Of a DNA stretch of 64,000 nt, positions 1-7,443 are shown in pieces; position 1 is the first letter of the stretch; each line of letters starts with the position of its first letter. Source of the stretch: Blautia sp. SC05B48 (GTDB taxonomy: Bacteria; Bacillota; Clostridia; Lachnospirales; Lachnospiraceae). Under the pieces are notes generated by a model that saw only the letters and a program-made list of their open reading frames with translations, ran no database searches and was not told the origin of the DNA. The stretch covers positions 2,231,001 to 2,295,000 of the forward strand of contig NZ_CP040518.1 of assembly GCF_005848555.1 (NCBI RefSeq), in the 5' to 3' direction. The position numbers and the translations under genes were made by a program.

Positions 1-1
1 A

Positions 2-157
2 GAACAGGCTATCAAGAAGCCTGCCAGCTATGCGGTAATTGCCAATCCCCACGAGGAAATCGTCAAACTGGTTGAGCTGAGTGCAAGCCGATGGAAAAAG
101 AAACAGCAGGAAAATCCGGAAGAAGCACTGGAAAGCAAAAACAGCAGCAAAAAATAA
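2..157 (+). CDS. BMC shell protein, C-terminal fragment
   Basis: The window opens inside a gene whose last 51 codons read in frame 2 and stop with TAA at 155-157. The segment around SYAVIANPHEEIVKLVEL has the usual end of a BMC domain, a beta strand followed by a (P/A)NPHxEI helix, and is followed by a Lys/Gln/Ser-rich tail of about 22 residues. The next gene is a complete shell hexamer protein, which supports a shell-protein assignment. The N-terminus is outside the window, so I cannot say whether this was a single-domain, tandem or permuted BMC protein. The polar tail is longer than in a minimal PduA-like protein. Confidence 0.6.
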   Translation, partial: EQAIKKPASYAVIANPHEEIVKLVELSASRWKKKQQENPEEALESKNSSKK

Positions 158-229
158 GCTGCTGCACCAAAATAGTCAGAAGTAAACAGAACAAATAAAG
201 CATTTATAATCCACAAGGAGGATATGATC

Positions 230-508
230 ATGACACAGGAAGCATTAGGAATGGTTGAGACAAGAGGACTTACAGCAGCTATCGAGGCAGCTGACCAGAT
301 GTGTAAAGCAGCTAACGTTGCTCTGGTAGGAACAGAGAAGATCGGTTCCGGTCTTGTAACAGTTATGGTTCGTGGAGATGTAGGAGCAGTTAAATCTGCA
401 GTAGAGAGCGGAAGTGCAGCAGCATCCAGACTTGGAGAGCTTGTAGCTACACACGTAATTCCGAGACCTCATACAGACGTAGAGAAAATCCTTCCGGTTC
501 TTAAATAA
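230..508 (+). CDS. pduA: BMC hexameric shell protein, PduA/PduJ/EutM type
   Basis: This is a single-domain shell protein of about 92 residues, the normal size for PduA/PduJ hexamers that tile the facets of the microcompartment. It begins [20 protein letters not shown], the family signature, and ends with the conserved [13 protein letters not shown] strand and helix. The pore region contains KIGSG, the small-residue loop of metabolite-permeable hexamers. I chose the second ATG at 230 because AAGGAGGA at 215-222 is about 8 bases upstream of it, while the ATG at 224 is too close. PduA, PduJ and EutM cannot be separated safely from sequence alone, so the symbol is approximate. Confidence 0.9.
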   Translation: MTQEALGMVETRGLTAAIEAADQMCKAANVALVGTEKIGSGLVTVMVRGDVGAVKSAVESGSAAASRLGELVATHVIPRPHTDVEKILPVLK

Positions 509-531
509 TCTAACTGATCAGTTCCAAAACG

Positions 532-567
532 CACCGGCCTGAGGGCCATTAAGGCTTCCGGCCGGTG
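532..567 (+). promoter_or_regulatory. Intercistronic hairpin after pduA-like gene
   Basis: CACCGGCC at 532-539 pairs with GGCCGGTG at 560-567, followed only by a short TGTTTTG. It could be a weak terminator, or a stabilising or attenuating hairpin that sets a higher shell-protein to enzyme ratio. The role is inferred. Confidence 0.6.
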
Positions 568-616
568 TGTTTTGAGTTAAGTTCAGTCATGAAACCGAAA
601 GAAAGCAGGTGTACTC

Positions 617-1261
617 TTGGAAACGAATAATATTGAAATGATCACAAAAATGGTGATCGATGCGATCAACAAAAACGAAGACAAGGGCAATGGTTTCGTT
701 GTTCCTATCGGAGTTTCCGCAAGACATATTCACCTGACACAGGAGCATGTGGAGGCACTGTTCGGAGAAGGCTATCAGCTTACCAAGAAAAAAGATCTGA
801 TGGGCGGACAGTTTGCATCCAATGAAACAGTTACCATCGTAGGACTGAAGCTCCGTGCGATCGAGAATGTAAGAATCCTCGGACCTGTCCGCAGCAAATC
901 TCAGGTTGAGGTTTCCGCAACAGATGCGATCAAGCTGGGAATGAAGGTTCCGGTACGTATGTCCGGTGACCTTGCCGGAAGCGCGCCGATCGCCATTGTC
1001 GGACCGAAAGGTGCTATTTATCTGAAAGAGGGATGTATTGTGGCCATGCGTCACATTCATATGGCTCCGAAGGATGCCCAGGCTGCGGGTGTACATGATG
1101 GTGATATTGTTTCTGTTAAAGCGGACAATGAGCGCGGAACAATCTTTAATCAGGTTAAGATCCGTGTAGATGACAGCTTTACACTGGAAATGCATATTGA
1201 TACAGATGAAGCAAATGCAGCAAGAATTGCCACAGGCAATACAGTTACCATAATCAAATAA
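617..1261 (+). CDS. pduL: Phosphate propanoyltransferase PduL
   Basis: PduL converts propionyl-CoA and phosphate to propionyl-phosphate inside the microcompartment, recycling CoA. The 214-residue product has the two zinc-binding HxH motifs of the family: SARHIHL (His37, His39) and AMRHIHM (His146, His148). Residues 6-20 (IEMITKMVIDAINKN) form an amphipathic helix followed by a short polar linker, which fits an encapsulation peptide. The start is probably TTG at 617, with GCAGG about 8 bases upstream. The first in-frame ATG (638) would remove part of that helix. It lies between the pduA-like and pduN-like genes on the same strand. Confidence 0.93.
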   Translation: METNNIEMITKMVIDAINKNEDKGNGFVVPIGVSARHIHLTQEHVEALFGEGYQLTKKKDLMGGQFASNETVTIVGLKLRAIENVRILGPVRSKSQVEVSATDAIKLGMKVPVRMSGDLAGSAPIAIVGPKGAIYLKEGCIVAMRHIHMAPKDAQAAGVHDGDIVSVKADNERGTIFNQVKIRVDDSFTLEMHIDTDEANAARIATGNTVTIIK

Positions 1262-1274
1262 TATTCCTCCTTTG

Positions 1275-1297
1275 GGGATGCCACTTTCTGGCATCCC
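1275..1297 (+). promoter_or_regulatory. Intercistronic hairpin after pduL
   Basis: A perfect 9-bp stem, GGGATGCCA (1275-1283) and TGGCATCCC (1289-1297), without a T-run. It resembles mRNA-stability or expression-tuning hairpins between BMC genes more than a terminator. Confidence 0.55.
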
Positions 1298-1330
1298 TAA
1301 CAGAGGATATGGAGAAAAACGGAGGCTCAT

Positions 1331-1597
1331 ATGATCGTAGGCAAAGTAGTTGGAAGCATTGTTTCCACACGAAAAAGTGAAAAACTGATAGGAAATAAAT
1401 TCATGATTGTAGAGCCGGTGCATCATATGAAAGCCGAGCACAGCCAGATTGTTGCCATCGATATCATCGGTGCGGGAATCGGCGAGTATGTATTGGTGGC
1501 ACAAGGAAGCGCAGCAAGAATAGGCTGCGGCGTAGAAACAGCACCGGTAGATGCCGCAATCGTCGGAATCGTAGATGACGGTGCAGGATTGGAGTAA
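1331..1597 (+). CDS. pduN: BMC pentameric vertex protein (EutN/CcmL/PduN family)
   Basis: An 88-residue protein of the EutN/CcmL/PduN family, whose pentamers cap the vertices of the BMC shell. The N-terminal MIVGKVVGSIVSTRKSEKLIG and the GSAAR and PVDAAIVGIVD segments are typical, and the length fits the family. ATG at 1331 is preceded by an A/G-rich GGAGAAAAACGGAGG region. The gene ends four bases before the pduS start, implying translational coupling. Confidence 0.92.
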   Translation: MIVGKVVGSIVSTRKSEKLIGNKFMIVEPVHHMKAEHSQIVAIDIIGAGIGEYVLVAQGSAARIGCGVETAPVDAAIVGIVDDGAGLE

Positions 1598-1601
1598 CGC
1601 C

Positions 1602-2930
1602 ATGGATATCAAAGAATTACAGAAAATTATGCAGGAGAATGGTGTTGTCGGAGCAGGTGGTGCAGGTTTCCCTACATACATGAAACTGACAGACAAAGCG
1701 GATACCATTCTTATGAACTGTGCAGAGTGCGAACCATTACTGAAACTTCACAGACAGTTGTTGGAAAAGCACGCATATGAGATCATGAAAACATTCGATA
1801 TGGTTGCGGAGACGGTAGGAGCTTCCCGGGCCATCATCGGAATCAAAAAATCTTATGTACAGACAATCAATGCCTTAAATCAGCATATCGAAGAATTCCC
1901 AAGGGTTAAGATCCATCTTCTGGATGAGGTTTATCCGATGGGTGATGAGGTTGTTCTTATTTATGAGGCAACCGGACGCGTGGTACGGCCAGGAGGACTG
2001 CCTATTGAGCAGGGAGTAGCCGTATTCAATGTAGAGACACTTTACAATGTATATCGCGCGGTAGAAGAACACAAACCGGTCACAAGCAAATATGTTTCCG
2101 TTGTTGCAGAGGTTGAGAACCCTGTTACAGTGAAAGTTCCGTTAGGATGTACACTGGAAGAGGTTGTTGCCCAGGCAGGCGGAACAACTGTGAAAGATCC
2201 AGTATATTTCGTAGGCGGCCCGATGATGGGACGTATCGGAAATGGTTCTGATCCGGTTACCAAAACAACGAACGCAATCCTGGTTCTTCCAAAGGACCAT
2301 GTTATTGTCATGAAGAAGCAGCGGACTTCTTCCATAGATTTAAAGAGAGCAGCATCCATCTGCTGCCACTGCCACACATGTACAGATCTTTGCCCGAGAC
2401 ATAATCTGGGACATCCGATCGATCCGGCAATGTTCATGATGGCAGCATCAAACCAGGATTTCAGAAATGTAAATCCTTATATCAATTCTGCATTCTGCAG
2501 CTCCTGTGGTGTCTGCGAGATGTATGCGTGTCCGCAGAGCCTGGCTCCGAGAACACTGCTTGCAGATATGAAAGGCGGACTTCGTAAGGCCGGGATCAGA
2601 CCACCTCAGGGTGTTCAGCCGAAACCGGTACAGGAGTCAAGAGAATACCGCAAGGTTCCTGAGGAGCGCCTGATGGCACGTCTGGGACTTACCAGATATG
2701 ACAAGGATGCACCGCTTCAGGAAGAGCTTGTAAATGTATCCAAGGTAAAAGTTCTCTTAAGCCAGCATATTGGTGCACCGGCACAGGCAATCGTAAATGT
2801 AGGCGATATGGTAACAGAAGGTCAGATGATCGCACAGCCTGCACAGGGATTAAGTGTCGGAATCCATGCAACGATCAGCGGAAAAGTTACAGAAGTAACA
2901 GACCGCCATGTTGTAATTGCAAGAAATTAG
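1602..2930 (+). CDS. pduS: Cobalamin reductase-like PduS (RnfC-like iron-sulfur flavoprotein)
   Basis: PduS is an electron-transfer flavoprotein that reduces cob(II)alamin or passes electrons through the shell with PduT. The 442-residue product starts with the RnfC-like flavin/NADH region GVVGAGGAGFPTYMKL and carries two [4Fe-4S] motifs: CX2CX2CX3CP at residues 254-264 and CX2CX2CX4CP at 299-310. A lipoyl/biotinyl-like beta domain ends the protein (VNVGDMVTEGQMI onward). I used ATG 1602, with TTGGAG upstream, rather than the longer in-frame extension. PduN lies just upstream and PduT just downstream, the usual PduS-PduT pairing. In loci with a glycyl-radical diol dehydratase, PduS homologues exist without B12 chemistry, so the substrate is not certain. 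Confidence 0.9.
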   Translation: MDIKELQKIMQENGVVGAGGAGFPTYMKLTDKADTILMNCAECEPLLKLHRQLLEKHAYEIMKTFDMVAETVGASRAIIGIKKSYVQTINALNQHIEEFPRVKIHLLDEVYPMGDEVVLIYEATGRVVRPGGLPIEQGVAVFNVETLYNVYRAVEEHKPVTSKYVSVVAEVENPVTVKVPLGCTLEEVVAQAGGTTVKDPVYFVGGPMMGRIGNGSDPVTKTTNAILVLPKDHVIVMKKQRTSSIDLKRAASICCHCHTCTDLCPRHNLGHPIDPAMFMMAASNQDFRNVNPYINSAFCSSCGVCEMYACPQSLAPRTLLADMKGGLRKAGIRPPQGVQPKPVQESREYRKVPEERLMARLGLTRYDKDAPLQEELVNVSKVKVLLSQHIGAPAQAIVNVGDMVTEGQMIAQPAQGLSVGIHATISGKVTEVTDRHVVIARN

Positions 2931-2946
2931 AAAGGACGTGCACAAA

Positions 2947-3495
2947 ATGAGTAGAGCAATCGGAATGATTGAGTTTAAAACCACACCAGCTGGTATCACT
3001 GCAGCAGATGCCATGGTTAAGACATCTGAAGTAGAGATCGTGGAGGCGCAGACAGTATGTCCGGGAAAATATATTGCAATTATCACCGGAGATTTAAGCG
3101 CAGTGAAAGCTGCTGTAGACACAGCAGTAACAACATACGAGGATAAATGCATTGACAGTTTTGTACTGGGCAATCCGCATGAGTCCATTTTCCCGGCAAT
3201 CTACGGAACCACACAGGTTGAGGAGATCAGTGCCCTGGGAATCCTGGAGACCTATGATGCGGCATCCATCATCGAAGCAGCAGATCAGGCTGCAAAGACA
3301 GCAATCGTTGATCTGATCGAGCTTCGTATCGCGAAGGGTATGTGCGGTAAATCCTACATGCTTCTTACAGGTGAGGTTTCTGCAGTAGAGGCTTCCATTG
3401 AAAGAGCAAAAGAGCTGGTAGCTGAAAAAGGAATGTATATGGATTCCTCAGTGATCGCTCATCCGGACAAGAGAATGATCGATACGATCCTTTAA
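2947..3495 (+). CDS. pduT: Tandem-BMC shell protein PduT, Fe-S trimer type
   Basis: A 182-residue protein with two BMC domains, residues 1-90 and 91-182. In PduT a trimer of such proteins forms a pseudo-hexamer whose central pore holds a [4Fe-4S] cluster. The first domain has VCPGK with Cys38, the position I recall as the cluster ligand in enteric PduT. The second has GMCGKSYMLLTG, with an extra pore-loop Cys where enteric PduT has GGKCYM. ATG 2947 has AAAGGA upstream, and the longer in-frame ORF reaches back into pduS. Its position directly after pduS supports an electron relay across the shell. Confidence 0.9.
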   Translation: MSRAIGMIEFKTTPAGITAADAMVKTSEVEIVEAQTVCPGKYIAIITGDLSAVKAAVDTAVTTYEDKCIDSFVLGNPHESIFPAIYGTTQVEEISALGILETYDAASIIEAADQAAKTAIVDLIELRIAKGMCGKSYMLLTGEVSAVEASIERAKELVAEKGMYMDSSVIAHPDKRMIDTIL

Positions 3496-3513
3496 TATTG
3501 TCTTTATATCTGA

Positions 3514-3538
3514 GGGATATCCTTTTGAAGGATATCCC
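3514..3538 (+). promoter_or_regulatory. Intercistronic hairpin after pduT
   Basis: A perfect 11-bp stem, GGGATATCCTT (3514-3524) and AAGGATATCCC (3528-3538), with a three-base loop and no T-tract. It is the third such hairpin in this BMC operon and lies just before the regulator gene. Confidence 0.6.
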
Positions 3539-3567
3539 TGCAATGACATCTGAAAAGGAGGCATCTT

Positions 3568-4278
3568 ATGCTAGCGTTAGAGAGAAGAAATCTGATTCTC
3601 GAGAAATTACAGGAAGAGAAAAGGGTTGTTGTAAGTGAACTAAGCCAGCTTTACAATGTCTCAGAAGAAACTATCCGTCGTGATCTGGACAAGCTGGAAA
3701 AAGAGGGACTTGCCACAAAGAGTTATGGCGGTGCGGTGATCAATGAAGATGTCGGTATTGATTTACCATTTAATATTCGTAAAAACCAGAATGTACAGGG
3801 AAAGCAGAAAATGGCGGAGATTGCTGCTTCCATGGTGAATGATGGAGATCACATTTTTCTGGATGCCAGCACAACGGCAGTTTTTGTGGCCAAGGCGCTG
3901 AAAGAAAAGGAACGTCTTACCGTTGTTACCAATTCTATGGAGATCCTTCTGGAGCTCTCGGATGTATCCGGCTGGAATATTATTTCCACCGGCGGAGTGA
4001 TGAAGGAGGGATATCTTGCATTTCTTGGTGCCAGAACCGAGGAAGTGATCCGCTCTTATTATGTGGACAAGGTTATTTTTTCCTGTAAGGCACTAAACGA
4101 GGATATGGGGATCATGGAATCCAAAGAAGCCTTTGGAACAACAAAAAAAGCCATGATCAATTCCGGAAAAATGCGTATTCTGGTGGTAGACAGCACGAAA
4201 TTTGATCAGACTGCTTTTTCCGTGGCAGGACAGCTGCGGGATATCGAGACGATCATCACAGAAAAAAAAACCGTCTGA
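3568..4278 (+). CDS. DeoR-family transcriptional regulator, C-terminus lost by frameshift
   Basis: This is a DeoR-type repressor of a sugar-derived pathway, sitting in the BMC operon and probably controlling it. An N-terminal winged helix (VVSELSQLYNVSEETIRRDL, residues 20-39) precedes the sugar-phosphate sensor domain with IFLDASTTA, VVTNSMEIL and STGGVMK. AAGGAGG lies before ATG 3568. The encoded protein stops at 236 residues, right after an A9 run (4262-4270). Reading that run as A8 continues the frame to TAG at 4331-4333 and adds PSEKWLKHFSEH and KIECIYPK, the usual C-terminus of DeoR proteins (PSxxW...IxVIY). So the gene as sequenced has a one-base insertion, through mutation, slippage or sequencing error. 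Confidence 0.9.
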   Translation: MLALERRNLILEKLQEEKRVVVSELSQLYNVSEETIRRDLDKLEKEGLATKSYGGAVINEDVGIDLPFNIRKNQNVQGKQKMAEIAASMVNDGDHIFLDASTTAVFVAKALKEKERLTVVTNSMEILLELSDVSGWNIISTGGVMKEGYLAFLGARTEEVIRSYYVDKVIFSCKALNEDMGIMESKEAFGTTKKAMINSGKMRILVVDSTKFDQTAFSVAGQLRDIETIITEKKTV

Positions 4279-4469
4279 AAAGTGGCTGAAGCATTTCAGC
4301 GAGCATAAGATCGAATGCATCTACCCGAAATAGACGGAACATATATTGTGAAACGATTATGTTCATGAGCATGCAGTGTATGCGGAATGCGGAGATCCGC
4401 TTTACTTTATCCGAACACAGGCAGACAAAAGAGAACTGTGTTTCGGTTTGACGAGAGGGAGCAGTTTCT

Positions 4470-5621
4470 ATGAATACATTTGAAATGAAAACAGCCATCC
4501 ATTTTGGAGCTGATGCCCTGGGAAGACTGAGAGATATTCCATACAAAAGAGTCCTTGTTATCACAGATCCGTTTGTTGTAAAAAGCGGAATGATCGACAT
4601 GATCACAAAACCGCTTCAGGCAGGTGGAAAAGAATTTGATATTTTCTGTGATGTTGTTCCGGATGCACCGGTTGGAAAAATTGCCGAAGGAGTCAAAAAA
4701 TTCCTTCAGTATCAGCCGGAAGCAATCGTTGCAGTAGGTGGTGGTTCTGCCATCGACTCCTCCAAGGCAATCCGTGAGTTTGCCCTGAAGATCAACAATT
4801 ACGGAAAGGTTGGACTGGTTGCCATTCCTACAACAAGTGGTACTGGTTCCGAGGTTACCTCTTTTGCAGTTGTAAATGATACAGAAGCACATGTGAAATA
4901 TCCGTTGATCTCAGACAGCCTGACGGCCGATGAGGCGATCCTGGATGCTGAACTTGTACGCAGTGTTCCACCCGCGATCACAGCAGATACAGGTATGGAT
5001 GTTCTGACTCATGCAATTGAGTCTTATGTCAGCATCAATCACAATGAATTTACTTCTGCACTTGCAGAGAAATCCATTGAGATCTGTGGTGTATATCTTT
5101 ACCGTGCATATGTTGATGGTAGTGATATGCATGCAAGACAGAAAATGCATGTAGCATCCTGTCTGGCAGGACTTTCCTTTAATGCCGCAGGACTTGGTAT
5201 CACACACAGTATGGCTCATCAGCTGGGAGCTATTTTCCATATTCCTCACGGAAGAGCTAATGCGATGCTGTTGCCGCATATTGTTGAATATAATGCAAAT
5301 ATCAACAAACGCAGCAGAAGCCAGAAGGAATATCTTCCGGCAGTAAAGAGATATTCCAATATTGCACATCTTCTTGGACTGAGTAATTATAACGAAGTTA
5401 TGAGCGTAAGATCTCTTGTAAACTGGATCCAGTTTATGCAGAAAGAGATGAATATCCCACTTACCATCGAAGAGATGAAGACAATCACACCGGATGCTTA
5501 TTTTGCGGCGGTTGATAAGATGGCGGATATGGCACTTGCGGATGCCTGCACAGCGGCAAATCCGCGTGTACCTAAGAAAGAGGATATTATTAAGATTTAT
5601 ACTAAACTTTGGTCTTTTTGA
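4470..5621 (+). CDS. pduQ: Iron-dependent alcohol dehydrogenase, propanol dehydrogenase PduQ
   Basis: PduQ reduces propionaldehyde to 1-propanol and regenerates NAD+ inside the microcompartment. The 383-residue protein has the family's nucleotide-binding VGGGSAIDSSKAI and TTSGTGSEVTSF motifs. The four metal ligands are visible as Asp177 and His181 (MDVLTH), His246 and His260 (HSMAHQLGAIFHIPHG). GAGGGAGCAG precedes ATG 4470. The 136-190 bp before it hold only the lost deoR tail and two small stems (GCGGA/TCCGC, CACAG/CTGTG), with no convincing promoter. It is the last gene before a GC-rich hairpin. Confidence 0.9.
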   Translation: MNTFEMKTAIHFGADALGRLRDIPYKRVLVITDPFVVKSGMIDMITKPLQAGGKEFDIFCDVVPDAPVGKIAEGVKKFLQYQPEAIVAVGGGSAIDSSKAIREFALKINNYGKVGLVAIPTTSGTGSEVTSFAVVNDTEAHVKYPLISDSLTADEAILDAELVRSVPPAITADTGMDVLTHAIESYVSINHNEFTSALAEKSIEICGVYLYRAYVDGSDMHARQKMHVASCLAGLSFNAAGLGITHSMAHQLGAIFHIPHGRANAMLLPHIVEYNANINKRSRSQKEYLPAVKRYSNIAHLLGLSNYNEVMSVRSLVNWIQFMQKEMNIPLTIEEMKTITPDAYFAAVDKMADMALADACTAANPRVPKKEDIIKIYTKLWSF

Positions 5622-5641
5622 TAAAAGATGAAAACCGCAAA

Positions 5642-5688
5642 GGGGCCGCAAAGCCGCGGCCCCTCTGCACACCCCTCGGGCTTTTTTT
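5642..5688 (+). terminator. Probable BMC operon terminator
   Basis: GGGGCCGC (5642-5649) pairs with GCGGCCCC (5656-5663); a CTTTTTTT run follows at 5681-5688. The 17-base gap between stem and T-run is unusual, so termination efficiency is uncertain. Confidence 0.65.
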
Positions 5689-5818
5689 AGAGTGCTTGAC
5701 TATGACGGGCGGAAGGGTATTGACTTGTGCCTGTATGCTGCGGTTGTTCCGGGTTGAACGTTGTGCCGATGGGGCGCCGTGGGCGCCTTGAATGTGTGAC
5801 GTTTTGACGGAGACTGGC

Positions 5819-6034
5819 GCGTTTGTGAACGCCGCGCTTGGTTTGCCGGGATGGTTGTGGTGTGTTACGTTTGCGTGGAATACGTGGACGCGTTTGTGGA
5901 CACTGCGCCTGGTTTGCTGGGATGGTTGTGGTGTGTGTTACGTTTGCGTGGAATACGTGGACGCGTTTGTGGACACTGCGCCTGGTTTGCCGGGATGATT
6001 GTGGTGTGTGTTTACGTATGTGTGGTATGCGTAG
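5819..6034. repeat. Three-unit tandem repeat of 71-73 bp
   Basis: Three direct units start at 5819, 5890 and 5963, each opening GCGTTTGTG and containing GGTTTGC(C/T)GGGATG(G/A)TTGTGG and ACGT(T/A)TG(C/T)GTGG. Units 1 and 2 are nearly identical in their second halves; unit 3 decays after 6010. The surrounding 5700-6100 is strongly G+T rich on the plus strand, unlike its neighbours. Short ORFs cross it on both strands, including a 116-codon minus-strand frame rich in Pro, Arg, Thr and His, but none has a convincing ribosome site or family match. I treat it as non-coding repeat DNA. Confidence 0.8.
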
Positions 6035-6108
6035 CATTTTGAGGATTGTAAAATTGGTCTGATATGGGTGGGATTATTTATCAGGAGTTGCTGGGAGGTT
6101 GAGCTGGG

Positions 6109-7332
6109 ATGGAGGTTTATACCGGGTATGGTGATAAGGGGATGACGGATCTTTCCCATACGAAGAATGTTTCAAAGTCGGATGATCGGATTTGTCTGAT
6201 GGGGTCAGTTGAGGAGCTGATGAGTCATATTGGGCTTGTGCGGGTTCTGGTTGATGATGTGGATGTTGTCCGGATGCTGGAGAAGATCTCGGAGACTTTG
6301 AAGAAGATTATAGATGGGGTTTCTGATCCTTATAATCGGGAGTTTAAGGTCAGTGAAGACCGGACGGAGCTTCTGGAGGAGGAGATTGGCCGGATGAAAG
6401 AGATTTTTTCCGGAGAGAGGCTTCCGATTCTTCCGGGGGATTCCCGGGTTGCGGCTGAGGTTGATGTGACAAGAGCTGTGGCCAGAAGAGCTGAGAGAGA
6501 GCTTGCGCTGGTCAGTGTGAAGTTTGGATCGGATACCGGAGCCAAGAAATATATGAACCGACTGTCAGATTATTTTTATGTACTGGCAAGGTATGTGGAT
6601 GCAGCGAAGATCAAAGAGAAGAATGAAGCTTCTGAAGGTGTTCAGGGAGCTGCGAAATCAGAAACTACCGGGACTGAAGCGAATGTTGTGACAGAAGCTG
6701 CAGGAACTGTTGGGAATAGTGCAGATGTTGTAGCGGGTACATCGGCGGTGGATGTAGGAGCACAGGAGCCACAGATGGTGCAGAAAAGTGCTGTACAGGC
6801 TTTTAATGCGCAGAATGGGACTGTGACAACAACAGCGGGAGGAAATACGGCAATGGCACAGAATGACAGTATGGCAGCAAACACGGCGATGATCCAGGAA
6901 GTGCTGAAGCGTATGGGTATCCAGGGGCGTATCACACTGGATTCTGCCAAGCGACTCATTGAGAGGATCGAGCAGGAAGCTTTGAGAAGAAACAAGCCTT
7001 CTGTAATTGCGGTATGCAGTCCGGATGGAAATCCGGTTGCGGTTCATGTGATGGATGGATCTTTTCTTGTAAGTTTTGATATGGCCGTAAAAAAGGCCTA
7101 TACATCTGTGGCAGTGAAGATGTCCACCATGGAGCTTTCCAGACTGACACAGCCGGGCCAGACATTTTATGGTCTTGGAAAAATGAGTGACAACATTGTG
7201 ATATTCGGAGGCGGCGTGCCCCTGAAGGTTGGAGACACCATCATCGGCGGTCTCGGTATCAGCGGCGGCACCGGCGAAGAGGATAACAGCCTCGCGGAGT
7301 ATGGACTGCAGGTGCTGAATGAGGTACTGTAG
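6109..7332 (+). CDS. pduO: PduO-like protein: adenosyltransferase domain plus GlcG/HbpS domain
   Basis: PduO-type proteins make adenosylcobalamin from ATP and cob(I)alamin for diol dehydratase. Residues 1-175 match the adenosyltransferase fold: an N-terminal YTGYGDKGMTDL loop, a RRAERELALV helix and NRLSDYFYVLARYVD. Residues 280-407 form a GlcG/HbpS (DUF336, PduO-C) domain with IAVCSPDGNPVAVHVMDG and IIGGLGISGGTGEED. About 95 Ala/Thr/Val/Gly-rich residues of low complexity separate them, longer than in enteric PduO. The nucleotide loop and following helix are divergent (YTGYGDKG rather than TRTGDxG; VEELM rather than VDELN), so catalysis is uncertain. Start at ATG 6109, with CTGGGAGG upstream. 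It suggests, but does not prove, a B12-dependent dehydratase upstream of the window. Confidence 0.8.
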   Translation: MEVYTGYGDKGMTDLSHTKNVSKSDDRICLMGSVEELMSHIGLVRVLVDDVDVVRMLEKISETLKKIIDGVSDPYNREFKVSEDRTELLEEEIGRMKEIFSGERLPILPGDSRVAAEVDVTRAVARRAERELALVSVKFGSDTGAKKYMNRLSDYFYVLARYVDAAKIKEKNEASEGVQGAAKSETTGTEANVVTEAAGTVGNSADVVAGTSAVDVGAQEPQMVQKSAVQAFNAQNGTVTTTAGGNTAMAQNDSMAANTAMIQEVLKRMGIQGRITLDSAKRLIERIEQEALRRNKPSVIAVCSPDGNPVAVHVMDGSFLVSFDMAVKKAYTSVAVKMSTMELSRLTQPGQTFYGLGKMSDNIVIFGGGVPLKVGDTIIGGLGISGGTGEEDNSLAEYGLQVLNEVL

Positions 7333-7380
7333 GATACAGGATAAAAACAAAACGTATAGACAGCTCAGAGAGCATAAATA

Positions 7381-7436
7381 AAAAGGGACGTGTCACAGTA
7401 ATGATTTTTGAATCAATACTGCTGCACGTCCCTTTT
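7381..7436. terminator. Bidirectional terminator
   Basis: AAAAGGGACGTG (7381-7392) pairs perfectly with CACGTCCCTTTT (7425-7436). It serves pduO on the plus strand and the minus-strand pseudogene that ends at 7444. Confidence 0.8.
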
Positions 7437-7443
7437 AAACGGA

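Noticed and set aside
587..1708. Long minus-strand frame opposite pduL and pduN
   Set aside because: Cysteine- and histidine-rich composition typical of an antisense shadow; the plus-strand genes are certain families.
5687..6037. 116-codon minus-strand frame over the G+T-rich tandem repeats
   Set aside because: Its repeats follow the DNA repeats, composition is extreme, and there is no convincing ribosome site or known domain.
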